Position numbers and translations under genes: made by a program | In this document: piece after piece, positions 23,401-31,257 of the stretch | Position numbering within the stretch: position 1 is the first letter of the stretch | How the letters are laid out: every line of letters starts with the position of its first letter | The notes under the pieces: generated by a model | What the model saw: the letters and a program-made list of their open reading frames with translations, nothing else | The model's database searches: none | What the model was told of the DNA's origin: nothing | Assembly: GCF_963678635.1 (NCBI RefSeq) | Contig: NC_087063.1 | Location: 78,949,617-79,013,616 of the forward strand | DNA: 64,000 nucleotides | Origin: Symsagittifera roscoffensis | Lineage: Eukaryota; Xenacoelomorpha; Acoela; Convolutidae | Direction of reading: 5' to 3'

Positions 23401-24134
23401 GAGCAGTCTTGAGCGTTATACCAATCGAAACTTGGGAGAAGATGGGCTTTGACAAAGGTGACTTGATAGACTCGAGAATACGGCTGTCAGCTGCAAACAA
23501 AGGGGCCCTACGGGTGCTGGGCAGGACGCCGATAATAGCCCTCAATTTGGGGGAACGTAACCTGTGGATGAGCTTTATCGTGGTAGAAAACCTAGATGAA
23601 TCTGACCGATTCATTTTGGGCAGAGACTTCATCAGGAATTTCGACGTAACGATTGATTTAAATAACGCAATGTTCAGGATACGGAACCCGGATAGGAGGT
23701 ACGCAATCAAACCGGTAATTTTAATAATGGTAAATGAAAACAAAGCACCGGTATTCTTGAGTAGGAGGGTGAGGCTAAAAGCTAATGAAGCGGCAATCGT
23801 AAGTTTGAGGATGAAAAATTACAATGAACTAAGTGACAACAAGCAAGTGTGCATAGTTCCGAATCCTAATAGTCAAAGTGCTGCTGTTTTAGGAAGATCA
23901 TTTTCGATAACGAAGAGCGGCCTCTGCGTCAGTGTCTTGTTAAATACCCTTGATATACCGATCACGATACAGAGAGGGAGGAAACTGGGATATGCTTTAC
24001 CGGTTAAAACTCGATATGAAACAATTGAGAACTCAAAACAAAATGAAGTTGTTGATTGTCCCAATCACAGGGACAAAATTTGTATCTTGAGACGATTGCA
24101 GAAAATAAAAGATTCTTCAGGTCTTATTAAATAA
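20436..24134 (+). CDS. Gag and protease of the Ty3/gypsy element
   Basis: 1,232 codons from ATG at 20,436 to TAA at 24,132-24,134; alternative ATGs at codons 28 and 41 are possible. Residues about 1-190 are acidic and low complexity. About 194-311 form a predicted coiled coil (LGDLMAKLNQIDKKLK onward). About 385-580 look like a retrotransposon capsid region (FKKPKEFKDDSDG, then the Trp/Leu-rich part and RFLDDLESLRRRS). Two CX2CX4HX4C zinc knuckles start at C628 (CANCGSADHHVADC) and C680 (CFFCNQEGHFRMDC) and would bind element RNA. A retropepsin follows with LLDTGAVLSVIP (Asp987) and FILGRDFI. The coiled coil ahead of the capsid makes this Gag unusually long. The frame continues past the TAA into the polymerase without a shift. 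Confidence 0.92.
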   Translation: MRQSRVPVAEKRPTEAKYNSSLRKTTSMGPKITKKNFSVNMVSTRSTAERAREGMEGERVEPTIEIDLETPDQSVDETRKIATESTPMPNAEEPNSKPIEFSPIDNVEDAIGNTEETVKEDSQVKKTSFTERLAMMVGIKTKENVTEEPKAERAQTFGTVSTKTTEANPREEQTRAEATAEERPTADHEEATLELGDLMAKLNQIDKKLKHSEEDREVIRKELRYNKNEYLDSYFNLAKATEERLKEMSDNIETTNEERDKNIKKDLQQLKNRYDDVNSQLGSLEKRMDTMSKNQAESSCAIQAKLDAILSNSTSQERPAADRAQGTRVDFVEPQRNKRQSTPLPLTRDTVSIAPTAAKTIMKNGMSSTTTGPGDSTANSNAGPDAMTWANTWEMMNRTLEAFATRNTNSSDRRDGKSRKTFKKPKEFKDDSDGCIDTWVEVMRLHLEQDNLNDERQACTAILSNLEGTALKCVVAKKEEERDTADKIFEILLNRFGSGMKGHQAMMRFEKRRQRDDESIDRFLDDLESLRRRSDPEESTNRRNFSIASKFIDGVKSDDLRTMLATYYTLSKDSAPTPEEMRQKSREYMLMKPKKYSYSENRNTQGGSQPQRSSWYKPRDDMDKRRSCANCGSADHHVADCTTYKQGMKSLGYAPDEEDMSQMEEHEYYSGLIIKIGTRCFFCNQEGHFRMDCPLFWEAVKDQSHPKHKLALAAVQNQRNRQNEFESRNLGAPSTELPTKTVKAVSHVNDAIESAAGNSLEINYEKAATEAIAKVKQDLAAKEIEQRLKLEIERQNFNEALTGSNQAPEAVPGSTKTGNCNTVKMITGKPFGISRIGARIMSIITVGGHEVTRNLSEPSDQTVMHIDVYADYLSRISPKTTSRALRALLTRGGSKSVRVDNRYTEAYGTHEVMLNIDGINIYTKTMITCDEDLIGQIYVGKEELKVRSIGHCAMLEEDAMHIGTEADVTGHVLDISGKKTQLRGLLDTGAVLSVIPIETWEKMGFDKGDLIDSRIRLSAANKGALRVLGRTPIIALNLGERNLWMSFIVVENLDESDRFILGRDFIRNFDVTIDLNNAMFRIRNPDRRYAIKPVILIMVNENKAPVFLSRRVRLKANEAAIVSLRMKNYNELSDNKQVCIVPNPNSQSAAVLGRSFSITKSGLCVSVLLNTLDIPITIQRGRKLGYALPVKTRYETIENSKQNEVVDCPNHRDKICILRRLQKIKDSSGLIK
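24132..24134 (+). other. In-frame TAA between protease and RT
   Basis: Codons read ATT AAA TAA CTT AAG; the same frame is open on both sides. A GT...AG pair around it would give a 24-nt intron, too short to be credible. Either programmed readthrough or a nonsense mutation. Its place in the PR-RT linker is compatible with recoding that limits polymerase output, as in some retroviruses, but the context is not a known strong readthrough signal. Confidence 0.85.
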
Positions 24135-26264
24135 CTTAAGTCAGAAACGGATGATGGTCTTTCGAGCTGTTCGAACTTTCCAGAGCGACCCACACTAGAT
24201 GAAATGCAAAATGAAAAACCGGTTCTGCCGGAGATTGAACATTTGAGGGGCAAACTGAAAGATGAACAGCTCGAAGCCATCAAGGACGTACTAGAGCGGA
24301 ACGAGGATGTTTTTTCGAGGCATAAGGCGGATATCGGGTGTTGCAATTTCGTTGAGCATGAAATAGAACTTGAGGAAAACGCGGTACCACACAGGGAGGG
24401 GGCGAGGCGCATGACCCCACACAAATCGGACGCGTGTAGAAAAGAGATCGAGACGTTACTAGAGTATGACATGATAGAACCATCCAAGTCACCGTGGGCG
24501 TGTGGAGTAGTGATGGCCAAAAAGAAAGGCGACCAGTTGAGGTTTTGTTGTGACTTTCGATACCTGAACTCCGTCACGGTGAAGGATGCCTATCCCATAC
24601 CTAGGATTGATGAGAGCCTCTCGAAGTTAGGTGATGCAAAATTTTTTACGACTCTTGATTTAGGCTCAGCCTTTTGGCAAGTACCACTAAGGAAGCAGGA
24701 CAGGGACAAGACAGGGTTTGCCTGCGAGTTGGGTCTGTTTCAATGGAAACGGATGCCGTTTGGACTTTGCAATGCCACAGCCACGTTTCAGCGGTTGATG
24801 GCACACCCGCTGATAGGCGTAACGAAGAAGTATGGCAACCTGGTAATGTGCTACGTGGATGACGTGGTAATAGCGACGCCAACACTGGAAGACCACATTG
24901 AGAGTCTAGACGAAGTGTTTGCATGCATGAAGAGGTCGGGGCTAAAGTGTAAACCATCAAAGTGCGAGATACTCAAGGACTCAATAAAATACTTGGGCAG
25001 GATGGTAGACAAGCACGGCATCAGACCTGATACGGACGCCGTGGAAGCAGTCCTGACCTGGAAATCACCGAAGACAGAGCACCAGTTGATGAGCTTCCTG
25101 GGTTTCGCTAACTATTATAGAGAGTTCATCAAAGGCTATGCAGACAAGGTATACCCGATGCAACAATTAATGAGACACAAGGGCAAGAAGTTCACGTGGA
25201 ACAACGCAGCAGAAGAGTCATTCCAGAGGATAAAGAAAGAGCTATGTGAGGCACCAGTACTGGGTATGCCGACTGAGAAAGGGATGTACGTGCTGGACAC
25301 GGATGCGTCGGTAGTCGCGATTTCTGGGATTCTCCACCAAGAACAAGAATGGAATGGGAAGACAGTCTTGAGACCAATAGCATACGGGAGCAAAGTCCTG
25401 AGTGACACGGAAATGAAGTACGGAGCACCGAAAGCTGAGATGTTCGCGGTGGTTACCTTTGTCGAGAAATACAGGGCATACTTGGGCAGTGAACCATTCA
25501 AGTTGCGAGTCGACAACAGAGCACTGAGCTGGCTGAAAACGTACTCAATGGACCAAAGTTACATTGGGAGGTGGATAGTTCGCCTGGACGGATACAACAT
25601 GATAATTGAGCATAGAATGCGAGATAAACATCAGAATGCCGACAGCTTGAGTAAGAAGACGGAGTTCTATGAGAGACAAGAGCAAAGAGAAGCAGACAGA
25701 CCTGAAATCAAAGATGGCTTCTCATTCATGGACAAGGAAACGTACGACAGTCTTCCACTCACGAGATGGTTGGACAAGTCAGGCAAACCGATAGAAGATC
25801 ATCCTGAATTGCCTAAAGAGCCTCCAGAGAAGACCATCTTGAGGAAGAGCAAGAGGATTCCGATTGAGATTATACTCAAGTCGAAGATCGTGAAGGAGAC
25901 GCTCAAGGCAAAAGGCTATGATCTTAACCAGGTGGAAGCAGGAACTGCACAGATAGATGATGACTTAATGAGGTTGCTCGAGAAACTATCAGATGATAAG
26001 CCCGTGATCCAGGAGAAGGGTACAGAGAAACCGGAATTCACTATACTTCGGAGAAAAGAGACAGTGAACGATACTGACTCATCAAGAGGAAGCGTCACTG
26101 ACAGCAAAGATGTCGTGCGGTCACTAGTTGACAAAATCCCCGAAGACATTCTGGAGCAGACCAGGGTTAGGAAAAAGAAAGTGACGTTCAAGGAAGATAC
26201 TGAACACCTGGGACCAGGTCAAGAGTCCGGGGAGTGTTCCAGGTTCACGGAAAAAGGAACCTGA
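24135..26264 (+). CDS. Reverse transcriptase and RNase H
   Basis: Open frame continuing from the TAA; first ATG at 24,204, numbered from there. It copies element RNA into DNA and degrades the RNA. RT motifs are visible in order: SPWACGVVMAKKK, LRFCCDFRYLN, FFTTLDLGSAFWQVPL, GFACELGLFQWKRMPFGL, YVDDVVIA (residues 217-224, catalytic Asp pair) and LGFANYYREFI. RNase H follows with LDTDAS (catalytic Asp367), KAEMFAVV (Glu) and RVDNRAL (Asp), then a DKHQNADSLSK end. From about residue 500 to the TGA at 26,262 the sequence is charged and domainless, a linker to integrase. No initiating context around the ATG is compelling, so expression by readthrough is as likely as independent initiation. Confidence 0.93.
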   Translation, partial: LKSETDDGLSSCSNFPERPTLDEMQNEKPVLPEIEHLRGKLKDEQLEAIKDVLERNEDVFSRHKADIGCCNFVEHEIELEENAVPHREGARRMTPHKSDACRKEIETLLEYDMIEPSKSPWACGVVMAKKKGDQLRFCCDFRYLNSVTVKDAYPIPRIDESLSKLGDAKFFTTLDLGSAFWQVPLRKQDRDKTGFACELGLFQWKRMPFGLCNATATFQRLMAHPLIGVTKKYGNLVMCYVDDVVIATPTLEDHIESLDEVFACMKRSGLKCKPSKCEILKDSIKYLGRMVDKHGIRPDTDAVEAVLTWKSPKTEHQLMSFLGFANYYREFIKGYADKVYPMQQLMRHKGKKFTWNNAAEESFQRIKKELCEAPVLGMPTEKGMYVLDTDASVVAISGILHQEQEWNGKTVLRPIAYGSKVLSDTEMKYGAPKAEMFAVVTFVEKYRAYLGSEPFKLRVDNRALSWLKTYSMDQSYIGRWIVRLDGYNMIIEHRMRDKHQNADSLSKKTEFYERQEQREADRPEIKDGFSFMDKETYDSLPLTRWLDKSGKPIEDHPELPKEPPEKTILRKSKRIPIEIILKSKIVKETLKAKGYDLNQVEAGTAQIDDDLMRLLEKLSDDKPVIQEKGTEKPEFTILRRKETVNDTDSSRGSVTDSKDVVRSLVDKIPEDILEQTRVRKKKVTFKEDTEHLGPGQESGECSRFTEKGT
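26262..26264 (+). other. In-frame TGA between RNase H and integrase
   Basis: Codons read GGA ACC TGA GAA GGA; the frame remains open for 2,967 nt afterwards. It falls in the charged linker between RNase H and the integrase zinc finger. No intron that would remove it is apparent. Confidence 0.85.
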
Positions 26265-29231
26265 GAAGGAAAATTGTCCGGGGAGCGTGAAGGATGGGAT
26301 GAAGACTCGGATGAGAGCAGCGAAAACCAGGACAGTCTGTGCATGATACTGGCGGAAGAGAAGACAAGGCACCACGACAGGGAGTTACAGACGGATCCAT
26401 CATCAGGAACGTACAATCTGGAGATACAGGAGATACGAGGTGGTGAGGAACTTGAGAGAATTGCGGTTTCAAGGAAGCCATACAGAGAACTATCATGCAA
26501 CTCAAACGTCAGAACAAATCTGGTGCCAGAAGATGATATGAAAATCGTGAAAAGGATGATATGCGTGAAGCTGAGTGATGACATCCACAAACCTGGTGAG
26601 ATGAATGGACAGATCATGGCGCTAAAGGAGCATGTCAAGGCAAGATATAGGCTGTCAGACCTAATAAGAGCCCAAAAGAATGACAAAATGACAAGTAACC
26701 TCTCCAAATGGATCCAGTCGGGGGTCAAGGAGAAGGGGGAACTCGAGGAAGACAGCTACAAGATCTTGAGCCAGTTCTACAAAGAGAAAAAAGACTTACT
26801 CTACCACACAGCTGATGGGGTGGTAGCATGCAAGAGGAAAGATGAGGAGAAGATATTACACAAACACAACCTCATCATACTGCCACAGTTGTATCAAACG
26901 GAGGTGCTTTTCAGATCGCACGACCAGATGGGCCACCAGGGGATAGACAAAGTACAACAAAGGATACTTCACAGGTTTGATTGGCCAGGAATGAGAAAAG
27001 CTTGCGGGAGATGGGTGAATGCCTGCCTGGCATGTCTCCAGGTAAAAGACCCAAGGAAGATGAAGTTTCCCCTCAAGTCCGTTGAGAGCTCAGAGTTCAA
27101 TGAAGTGGTGCAGATAGACCATCAAAAAATCTGCATGACGGAGTCGGGATATAACCAGATACTGGTTATAATAGATCACTTCACAAAGTTGGCGGAAGCG
27201 GTCCCGTGCCAAACAGCCTCGGCCGAGGAGACATGTGATCATCTGATAACGCATTGGATATCGCGGTATGGTTGTCCAATGACTTTCCAGTCGGACAACG
27301 GCAAAGCTTTTGTAGGGGACTTGACAAAAGAATTGATGAAGAGATCGCACATTGCTCAAGCACACTCGACAACCTATCATCCACAGACCAATGGGTTGGT
27401 AGAGAGACAAAACAGGACACTGGTCAACATGTTAAGGGTGTACTGCTCAAGATACATGACGGACTGGGACAAATACCTGCCACAGGTAGTAGGAGCCTAC
27501 AACAGTACACAGCACTCAACTACGGGAATCAGTCCTTTCATGATGTTTACGGGCAGGGAGAGAGCAATGCCTCTGACATTCTTTTACCCGGAATACGAAG
27601 GGAAAAGGACGTCGCCTCAGGCATACGTGAAAGAAGCGATCAAAAGACAACAGGAATTGAACGAGCTATGCAGGAGGAACACGGCGCAAGCGCAAATGAG
27701 GCAACGCAGGAAATACAACGAAAAAATATTACGAGCAAAGCCATATGAAGTGGGCCAATACGTGTGGGTCTTCCAAAATGTCATACCGCCCAAGGGAACA
27801 AAGAAACTACTCAAGAAGTGGAGGGGACCATTCATGATAACGGAGGTTCATCAACAAGGACGGTTCTATCGCTTGAGTACGGGGCGAGCGGCACATTATG
27901 AAAATCTGAAGCCTCACGTCCCGTCTCCAGAGGATTGGTGCATACCGAAGGACATGGAGGGTCTTGAGTACCTGGTGGTAGAGCCAGCGTGTGAAGTGAA
28001 TGAGAAAGGCACTAGAGAGAAAAATGATGGTAATGAGAACTTGAGTTTGGACGACAATGAAAAGATAGGAGTGGAGTCTGATGCAGGATCATTTGTAGAA
28101 GAAGACTGGAACGACCCGGAGCAAGACGAGGTGCCGAAATGGATGGAACCGGATCGAACAACACCACCGGAAACCAGGACTGGCAATCGCAAACGCACAG
28201 GCATGAGGTACAACAGGTACGGGGATGACTTCTTGATCGATAAGATACAGCCAGACAAATTGGGCGAGGAATTACTGAAGGCAGGCGAACTGGAAGCTGG
28301 AGAGGAATGGCAGGTCATTGACGATGGTGGTCATTATCCGCAGGATGATTACTCGACGCCAGAAGTAGAAACGGATCTCGAACAGAGTGAGATAGAGAGG
28401 AGGGAGAACACGAACTTGAGGATTCTAGAGTGGATGCGTGATGTCAAAGACGAGAGCCGCGAAGGACAAAGCATTCAGCAAGTCGATGTATCAGCAGCAA
28501 ATTACATGAAGACAGAGGACCCTCTTTTCGGATGGACGGCAACAGACAGGCCACTGGACATTCCTCAGGACAATTTAAACCCGACAACATCGACGGGGAC
28601 GTCGATAAATATTTTTGTCCGGGGAGTGGGGGTAGGACTTACCCACACCGAAAATTTGATGATAAAGAAGCTCAAGGAAGTGAGAGAAACGAGCGAATTG
28701 GAACTGGAGGAAGAAGAGCCAGAGCCTACTATAGGTCGGAATTTCAAAACGAAATTCGAAATACCCAATGAATACTCGGAGAACATCATGATAACAGATA
28801 GCGACTTCATCCTGTCAAACAGGACCAGCGCGATCTGCATCACGGCGGACATGAGTTTCAAATCAAGATTGGAAGCTGACTTCAAAAGAGAGTACCAGAA
28901 TGTAGAGTTTCTGTTCAGACAGAGACCAGGACTGGGAGGGATGGCAGCGCTTCCACCGTCAGTGGCACAAGTCCCGGGCAAATATCTGTGCTTCCTAGTA
29001 ACGAGGGTCAATGACAGGAACACAATCGATCCCAAACACGTGATATTGGCACTAACAAGATTACGAGACTTCATGATTGAAAGAGGGATAACAGAAGTCT
29101 CAATGCCGGTGTATGACCCGAACAGGGGCAAACTGAGCCCGAGGGAATTGTACGCTATCCTACATGTGGTCTTTGCAGAAACTGAGATAATGGTGTATCT
29201 TCATAAGAAGTACTACTTGAGCATCGCCTGA
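26265..29231 (+). CDS. Integrase with C-terminal macro domain
   Basis: Open frame continuing from the TGA; numbered here from the TTG at 26,274 (first ATG 26,343). The integrase joins element cDNA to host DNA. It has an HHCC finger (H216 and H221 in HDQMGH, C251 and C254 in CLAC) and a catalytic triad D282 (VQIDH), D341 (QSDNGKAF) and E377 (GLVERQN), with the canonical 35 residues between the last two. A GPF motif (KKWRGPFMITEV, about residue 517) follows. After an acidic linker (about 580-840), residues about 845-985 resemble a macro domain of the TARG1/OARD1 type: AICITADMSFKSRLEADFK, YLCFLVTR, ALTRLRDFMIERGITEVSMP and VVFAETEIMVYLH match its strand-helix order. The glycine-rich PRIGCGxDG loop of active members is replaced by PVYDPNRGKLS, so ADP-ribose hydrolysis is doubtful. 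Ends TGA at 29,229. Confidence 0.9.
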   Translation, partial: EGKLSGEREGWDEDSDESSENQDSLCMILAEEKTRHHDRELQTDPSSGTYNLEIQEIRGGEELERIAVSRKPYRELSCNSNVRTNLVPEDDMKIVKRMICVKLSDDIHKPGEMNGQIMALKEHVKARYRLSDLIRAQKNDKMTSNLSKWIQSGVKEKGELEEDSYKILSQFYKEKKDLLYHTADGVVACKRKDEEKILHKHNLIILPQLYQTEVLFRSHDQMGHQGIDKVQQRILHRFDWPGMRKACGRWVNACLACLQVKDPRKMKFPLKSVESSEFNEVVQIDHQKICMTESGYNQILVIIDHFTKLAEAVPCQTASAEETCDHLITHWISRYGCPMTFQSDNGKAFVGDLTKELMKRSHIAQAHSTTYHPQTNGLVERQNRTLVNMLRVYCSRYMTDWDKYLPQVVGAYNSTQHSTTGISPFMMFTGRERAMPLTFFYPEYEGKRTSPQAYVKEAIKRQQELNELCRRNTAQAQMRQRRKYNEKILRAKPYEVGQYVWVFQNVIPPKGTKKLLKKWRGPFMITEVHQQGRFYRLSTGRAAHYENLKPHVPSPEDWCIPKDMEGLEYLVVEPACEVNEKGTREKNDGNENLSLDDNEKIGVESDAGSFVEEDWNDPEQDEVPKWMEPDRTTPPETRTGNRKRTGMRYNRYGDDFLIDKIQPDKLGEELLKAGELEAGEEWQVIDDGGHYPQDDYSTPEVETDLEQSEIERRENTNLRILEWMRDVKDESREGQSIQQVDVSAANYMKTEDPLFGWTATDRPLDIPQDNLNPTTSTGTSINIFVRGVGVGLTHTENLMIKKLKEVRETSELELEEEEPEPTIGRNFKTKFEIPNEYSENIMITDSDFILSNRTSAICITADMSFKSRLEADFKREYQNVEFLFRQRPGLGGMAALPPSVAQVPGKYLCFLVTRVNDRNTIDPKHVILALTRLRDFMIERGITEVSMPVYDPNRGKLSPRELYAILHVVFAETEIMVYLHKKYYLSIA

Positions 29232-29504
29232 GTCGGGTACATGGGGGTATCGAGTCGGGTGTGAGGGAGGAGTCTTGAGTTAGGTACTGGGGTGCGGCGC
29301 AGGTAAAGGGATCTTAAAGATATGATTGGCATGACAATTAAATTTTAAAACGAGTTAATGGTGCTAAAACATAAAATGAATCTGCATGCTTTTAAGGGAA
29401 TTCCAATTGAATTGTTTTAAGTGATATGAAAATGATAAGATTTTAACCATACTGGTAAAAGGGGGGTCTCTAGGTTAGGAACATGACATGTCAAGTTTCA
29501 ATAT

Positions 29505-29519
29505 GCTTTCTGTTTTCAG
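29505..29519 (+). promoter_or_regulatory. Candidate 3' splice acceptor for an ORF2 subgenomic mRNA
   Basis: GCTTTCTGTTTTCAG/A matches the nematode acceptor consensus. There is no ATG between 29,520 and the ORF2 start at 29,752, so an RNA spliced (or trans-spliced to a leader) here would have ORF2 as its first start codon. The donor was not identified. Confidence 0.6.
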
Positions 29520-29647
29520 ATCAAGTTTGAAAAACAAAGTTGAAAATCCAACTATACTCAAGCGAGAAACAGAGAGAGAAACCTTGATTGAACTCGCGAT
29601 AATCGGCACTTACAGCAAGTATTTGCAAGGGAACATTTCGAGAGAAT

Positions 29648-29718
29648 TCTTGAGTTGGGTAATACTTGAGTCGGTAAGGTAATTCTTGAGCTGGTAAGGT
29701 AATTCTTGAGCTGGTTAA
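29648..29718 (+). repeat. Short tandem repeat ahead of ORF2
   Basis: Two exact copies of TAAGGTAATTCTTGAGCTGG, preceded by two looser ones (TTCTTGAGTTGG, TACTTGAGTCGG), end 34 bp before the ORF2 start codon. They would form part of the 5' untranslated region of a spliced ORF2 mRNA. Confidence 0.8.
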
Positions 29719-29751
29719 CACATACCTGTATACATCCCAAAGTCACGAAGA

Positions 29752-31257
29752 ATGGCAGACCGACTATGGAAATCCGTGCCCGCGACCCTGAAGAAGCCCA
29801 CTCTTGATGAGCTGTACAGACGCCTGAGGGACTTGGACTACACCCAAATAGACGAGAGAATGGCGGTGATGCTGAATGCCATCCTCCAGTTGGAGGACCA
29901 GGGTGAGTGCAGGGAGTCTGCAACGGAGGCTGTCTTGATGATCGGCTACACCACCGAGGGAATATCGAACCAAGAACAGACCAGATGGTTGTCTTGGAAT
30001 GTGGATGGAGGAGTAAGGGGTTTTGACTTGGCAAGGAATCCTGGCCTGAATAACAATACCGAATATGGCGCAGGGGAATTCCCACTACCGACTAGGCCAA
30101 CAATAAGGTCCACAAGCCAGAGCTCGAGTAGGGTGCCATCGATGTCACGAATGCAACAGACGACCGAGGCATATCCGGATCTAGGTGTTCTAAAGAAAGA
30201 GCTCGAGAAGACGCAGAAGGAAAGGAATAAGGCGAACCTCGATCGGGATCAGGCAAAGCTGGATCGGGAGAAGGTTCAGCTGGAAAGGGACCAGGCGGTC
30301 AACGAGCGAGACCAGGCCCTGAGGTTGCTTGAGATACAAAAAGCTGAACATCAACAGGAGTTAAGGGTGCGGGAGAACGCCGCAAATCGTGATCAACTGA
30401 GGTCGGAATTGGACAGAATAGAACAACGACAACGCGAGCTTGATGCACAGAAGGGAGCCAGGCCGAAGGAGCGAGTGGTCACCAGCTCGAGGCCAGAGTC
30501 ACGTATGGAGGTGGATGAAGCCCCCAGAGCAAGAGCACGGTTCAACCTTGACCGCGAGGCCCGAGAACACATGAGTGAAGGGTTGGAAGTTTGGATACCG
30601 AATGACGCAACGTCTTCCTTGCGTAGCCTAGAGACGCAACCCATACGCCCACTGATGGATGTGGAGCTGCCGGGATATACCCCAACCTCGACCTCGAGTG
30701 ACAGTCAGGTGAGCGGCGGCTCATCGCGTCTGAGAGAACTGGGCGAGAGATTGCGACAAAAGAGTCGTGAGAGTTCGGCAAGACCGGAGCTTCCCCCGAC
30801 GTGGAGGGAACAGCCGGTTAGGAGTGTCGTGATCTTGAGTTATAAGAAGAATACAGAGGGAAGGTACCACAGGCACAATCGGCTGGACTGGAGTACGGAG
30901 CAGAAAGCTAGGAGAGACTGCTTTCATGATGCGGCCTGGGTGCAGTACTTGGCGCCACCCCGGGTACCAGAAGGTGCGGTTCATCTAATCGTAGGGGACA
31001 GCCTGGTGCGGGTGTTGACCCGGATCCGATCGCACTGGCAGACGGGAATCTTGAGTTTCGCTGGAGCTGCCACGCCACAGATGTTGGCAACGCTTGACAT
31101 GCTGGGGATGACCAAAGTATACACGGTGACCCTGATGGTCGGGACCAACGATGTATCAAGGGGTGAAGCGAGGAAAATAACAAGGCTGCACGATAAGGTG
31201 AGCTGCCTTCTTGAGGAACTGAGGATTCAGATGGACCCCATCCTGTTGACGATATGA
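29752..31257 (+). CDS. ORF2 part a: coiled coil + first half of SGNH hydrolase
   Basis: 501 codons from ATG 29,752, the first ATG after the splice acceptor, to TGA at 31,255. Residues about 140-245 are a strong coiled coil with repeated LDRDQAKLDREK-type heptads. A basic and Ser/Pro-rich stretch follows. From about residue 408 an SGNH (GDSL-type) hydrolase begins: block I HLIVGDSLVRVL with candidate nucleophile S417, block II Gly438 (SFAGAATPQM), block III MVGTNDVSRG (G464, N466). The next strand, PILLTI, ends at the TGA, and the catalytic Asp and His lie beyond it. SGNH enzymes are mostly esterases; the substrate here is unknown. Coiled coil plus esterase is also the layout of CR1/L2 LINE ORF1 proteins. 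No signal peptide or membrane anchor is seen, so it is not a conventional env. Confidence 0.85.
   Translation: MADRLWKSVPATLKKPTLDELYRRLRDLDYTQIDERMAVMLNAILQLEDQGECRESATEAVLMIGYTTEGISNQEQTRWLSWNVDGGVRGFDLARNPGLNNNTEYGAGEFPLPTRPTIRSTSQSSSRVPSMSRMQQTTEAYPDLGVLKKELEKTQKERNKANLDRDQAKLDREKVQLERDQAVNERDQALRLLEIQKAEHQQELRVRENAANRDQLRSELDRIEQRQRELDAQKGARPKERVVTSSRPESRMEVDEAPRARARFNLDREAREHMSEGLEVWIPNDATSSLRSLETQPIRPLMDVELPGYTPTSTSSDSQVSGGSSRLRELGERLRQKSRESSARPELPPTWREQPVRSVVILSYKKNTEGRYHRHNRLDWSTEQKARRDCFHDAAWVQYLAPPRVPEGAVHLIVGDSLVRVLTRIRSHWQTGILSFAGAATPQMLATLDMLGMTKVYTVTLMVGTNDVSRGEARKITRLHDKVSCLLEELRIQMDPILLTI
31255..31257 (+). other. In-frame TGA inside the SGNH fold
   Basis: Codons read ACG ATA TGA ACT GTC. 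It falls just after a core strand, between block III and the Asp/His block V, so termination here would leave an SGNH domain without its Asp and His. No intron is apparent. Confidence 0.85.

Larger units (their letters stand above)
29232..29751 (+). other. Spacer between the two large reading frames
   Basis: 520 bp without coding potential. It holds a strong nematode-like 3' splice site ending at 29,519 and a run of CTTGAG-containing ~20-bp repeats at about 29,648-29,718. ORF2 is in a different frame from Gag-Pol, so it needs its own initiation, probably on a spliced RNA. Confidence 0.7.

Noticed and set aside
24121-24144. GT...AG pair that would splice out the TAA at 24,132
   Set aside because: The interval is 24 nt, below any credible intron length, and the donor is poor.
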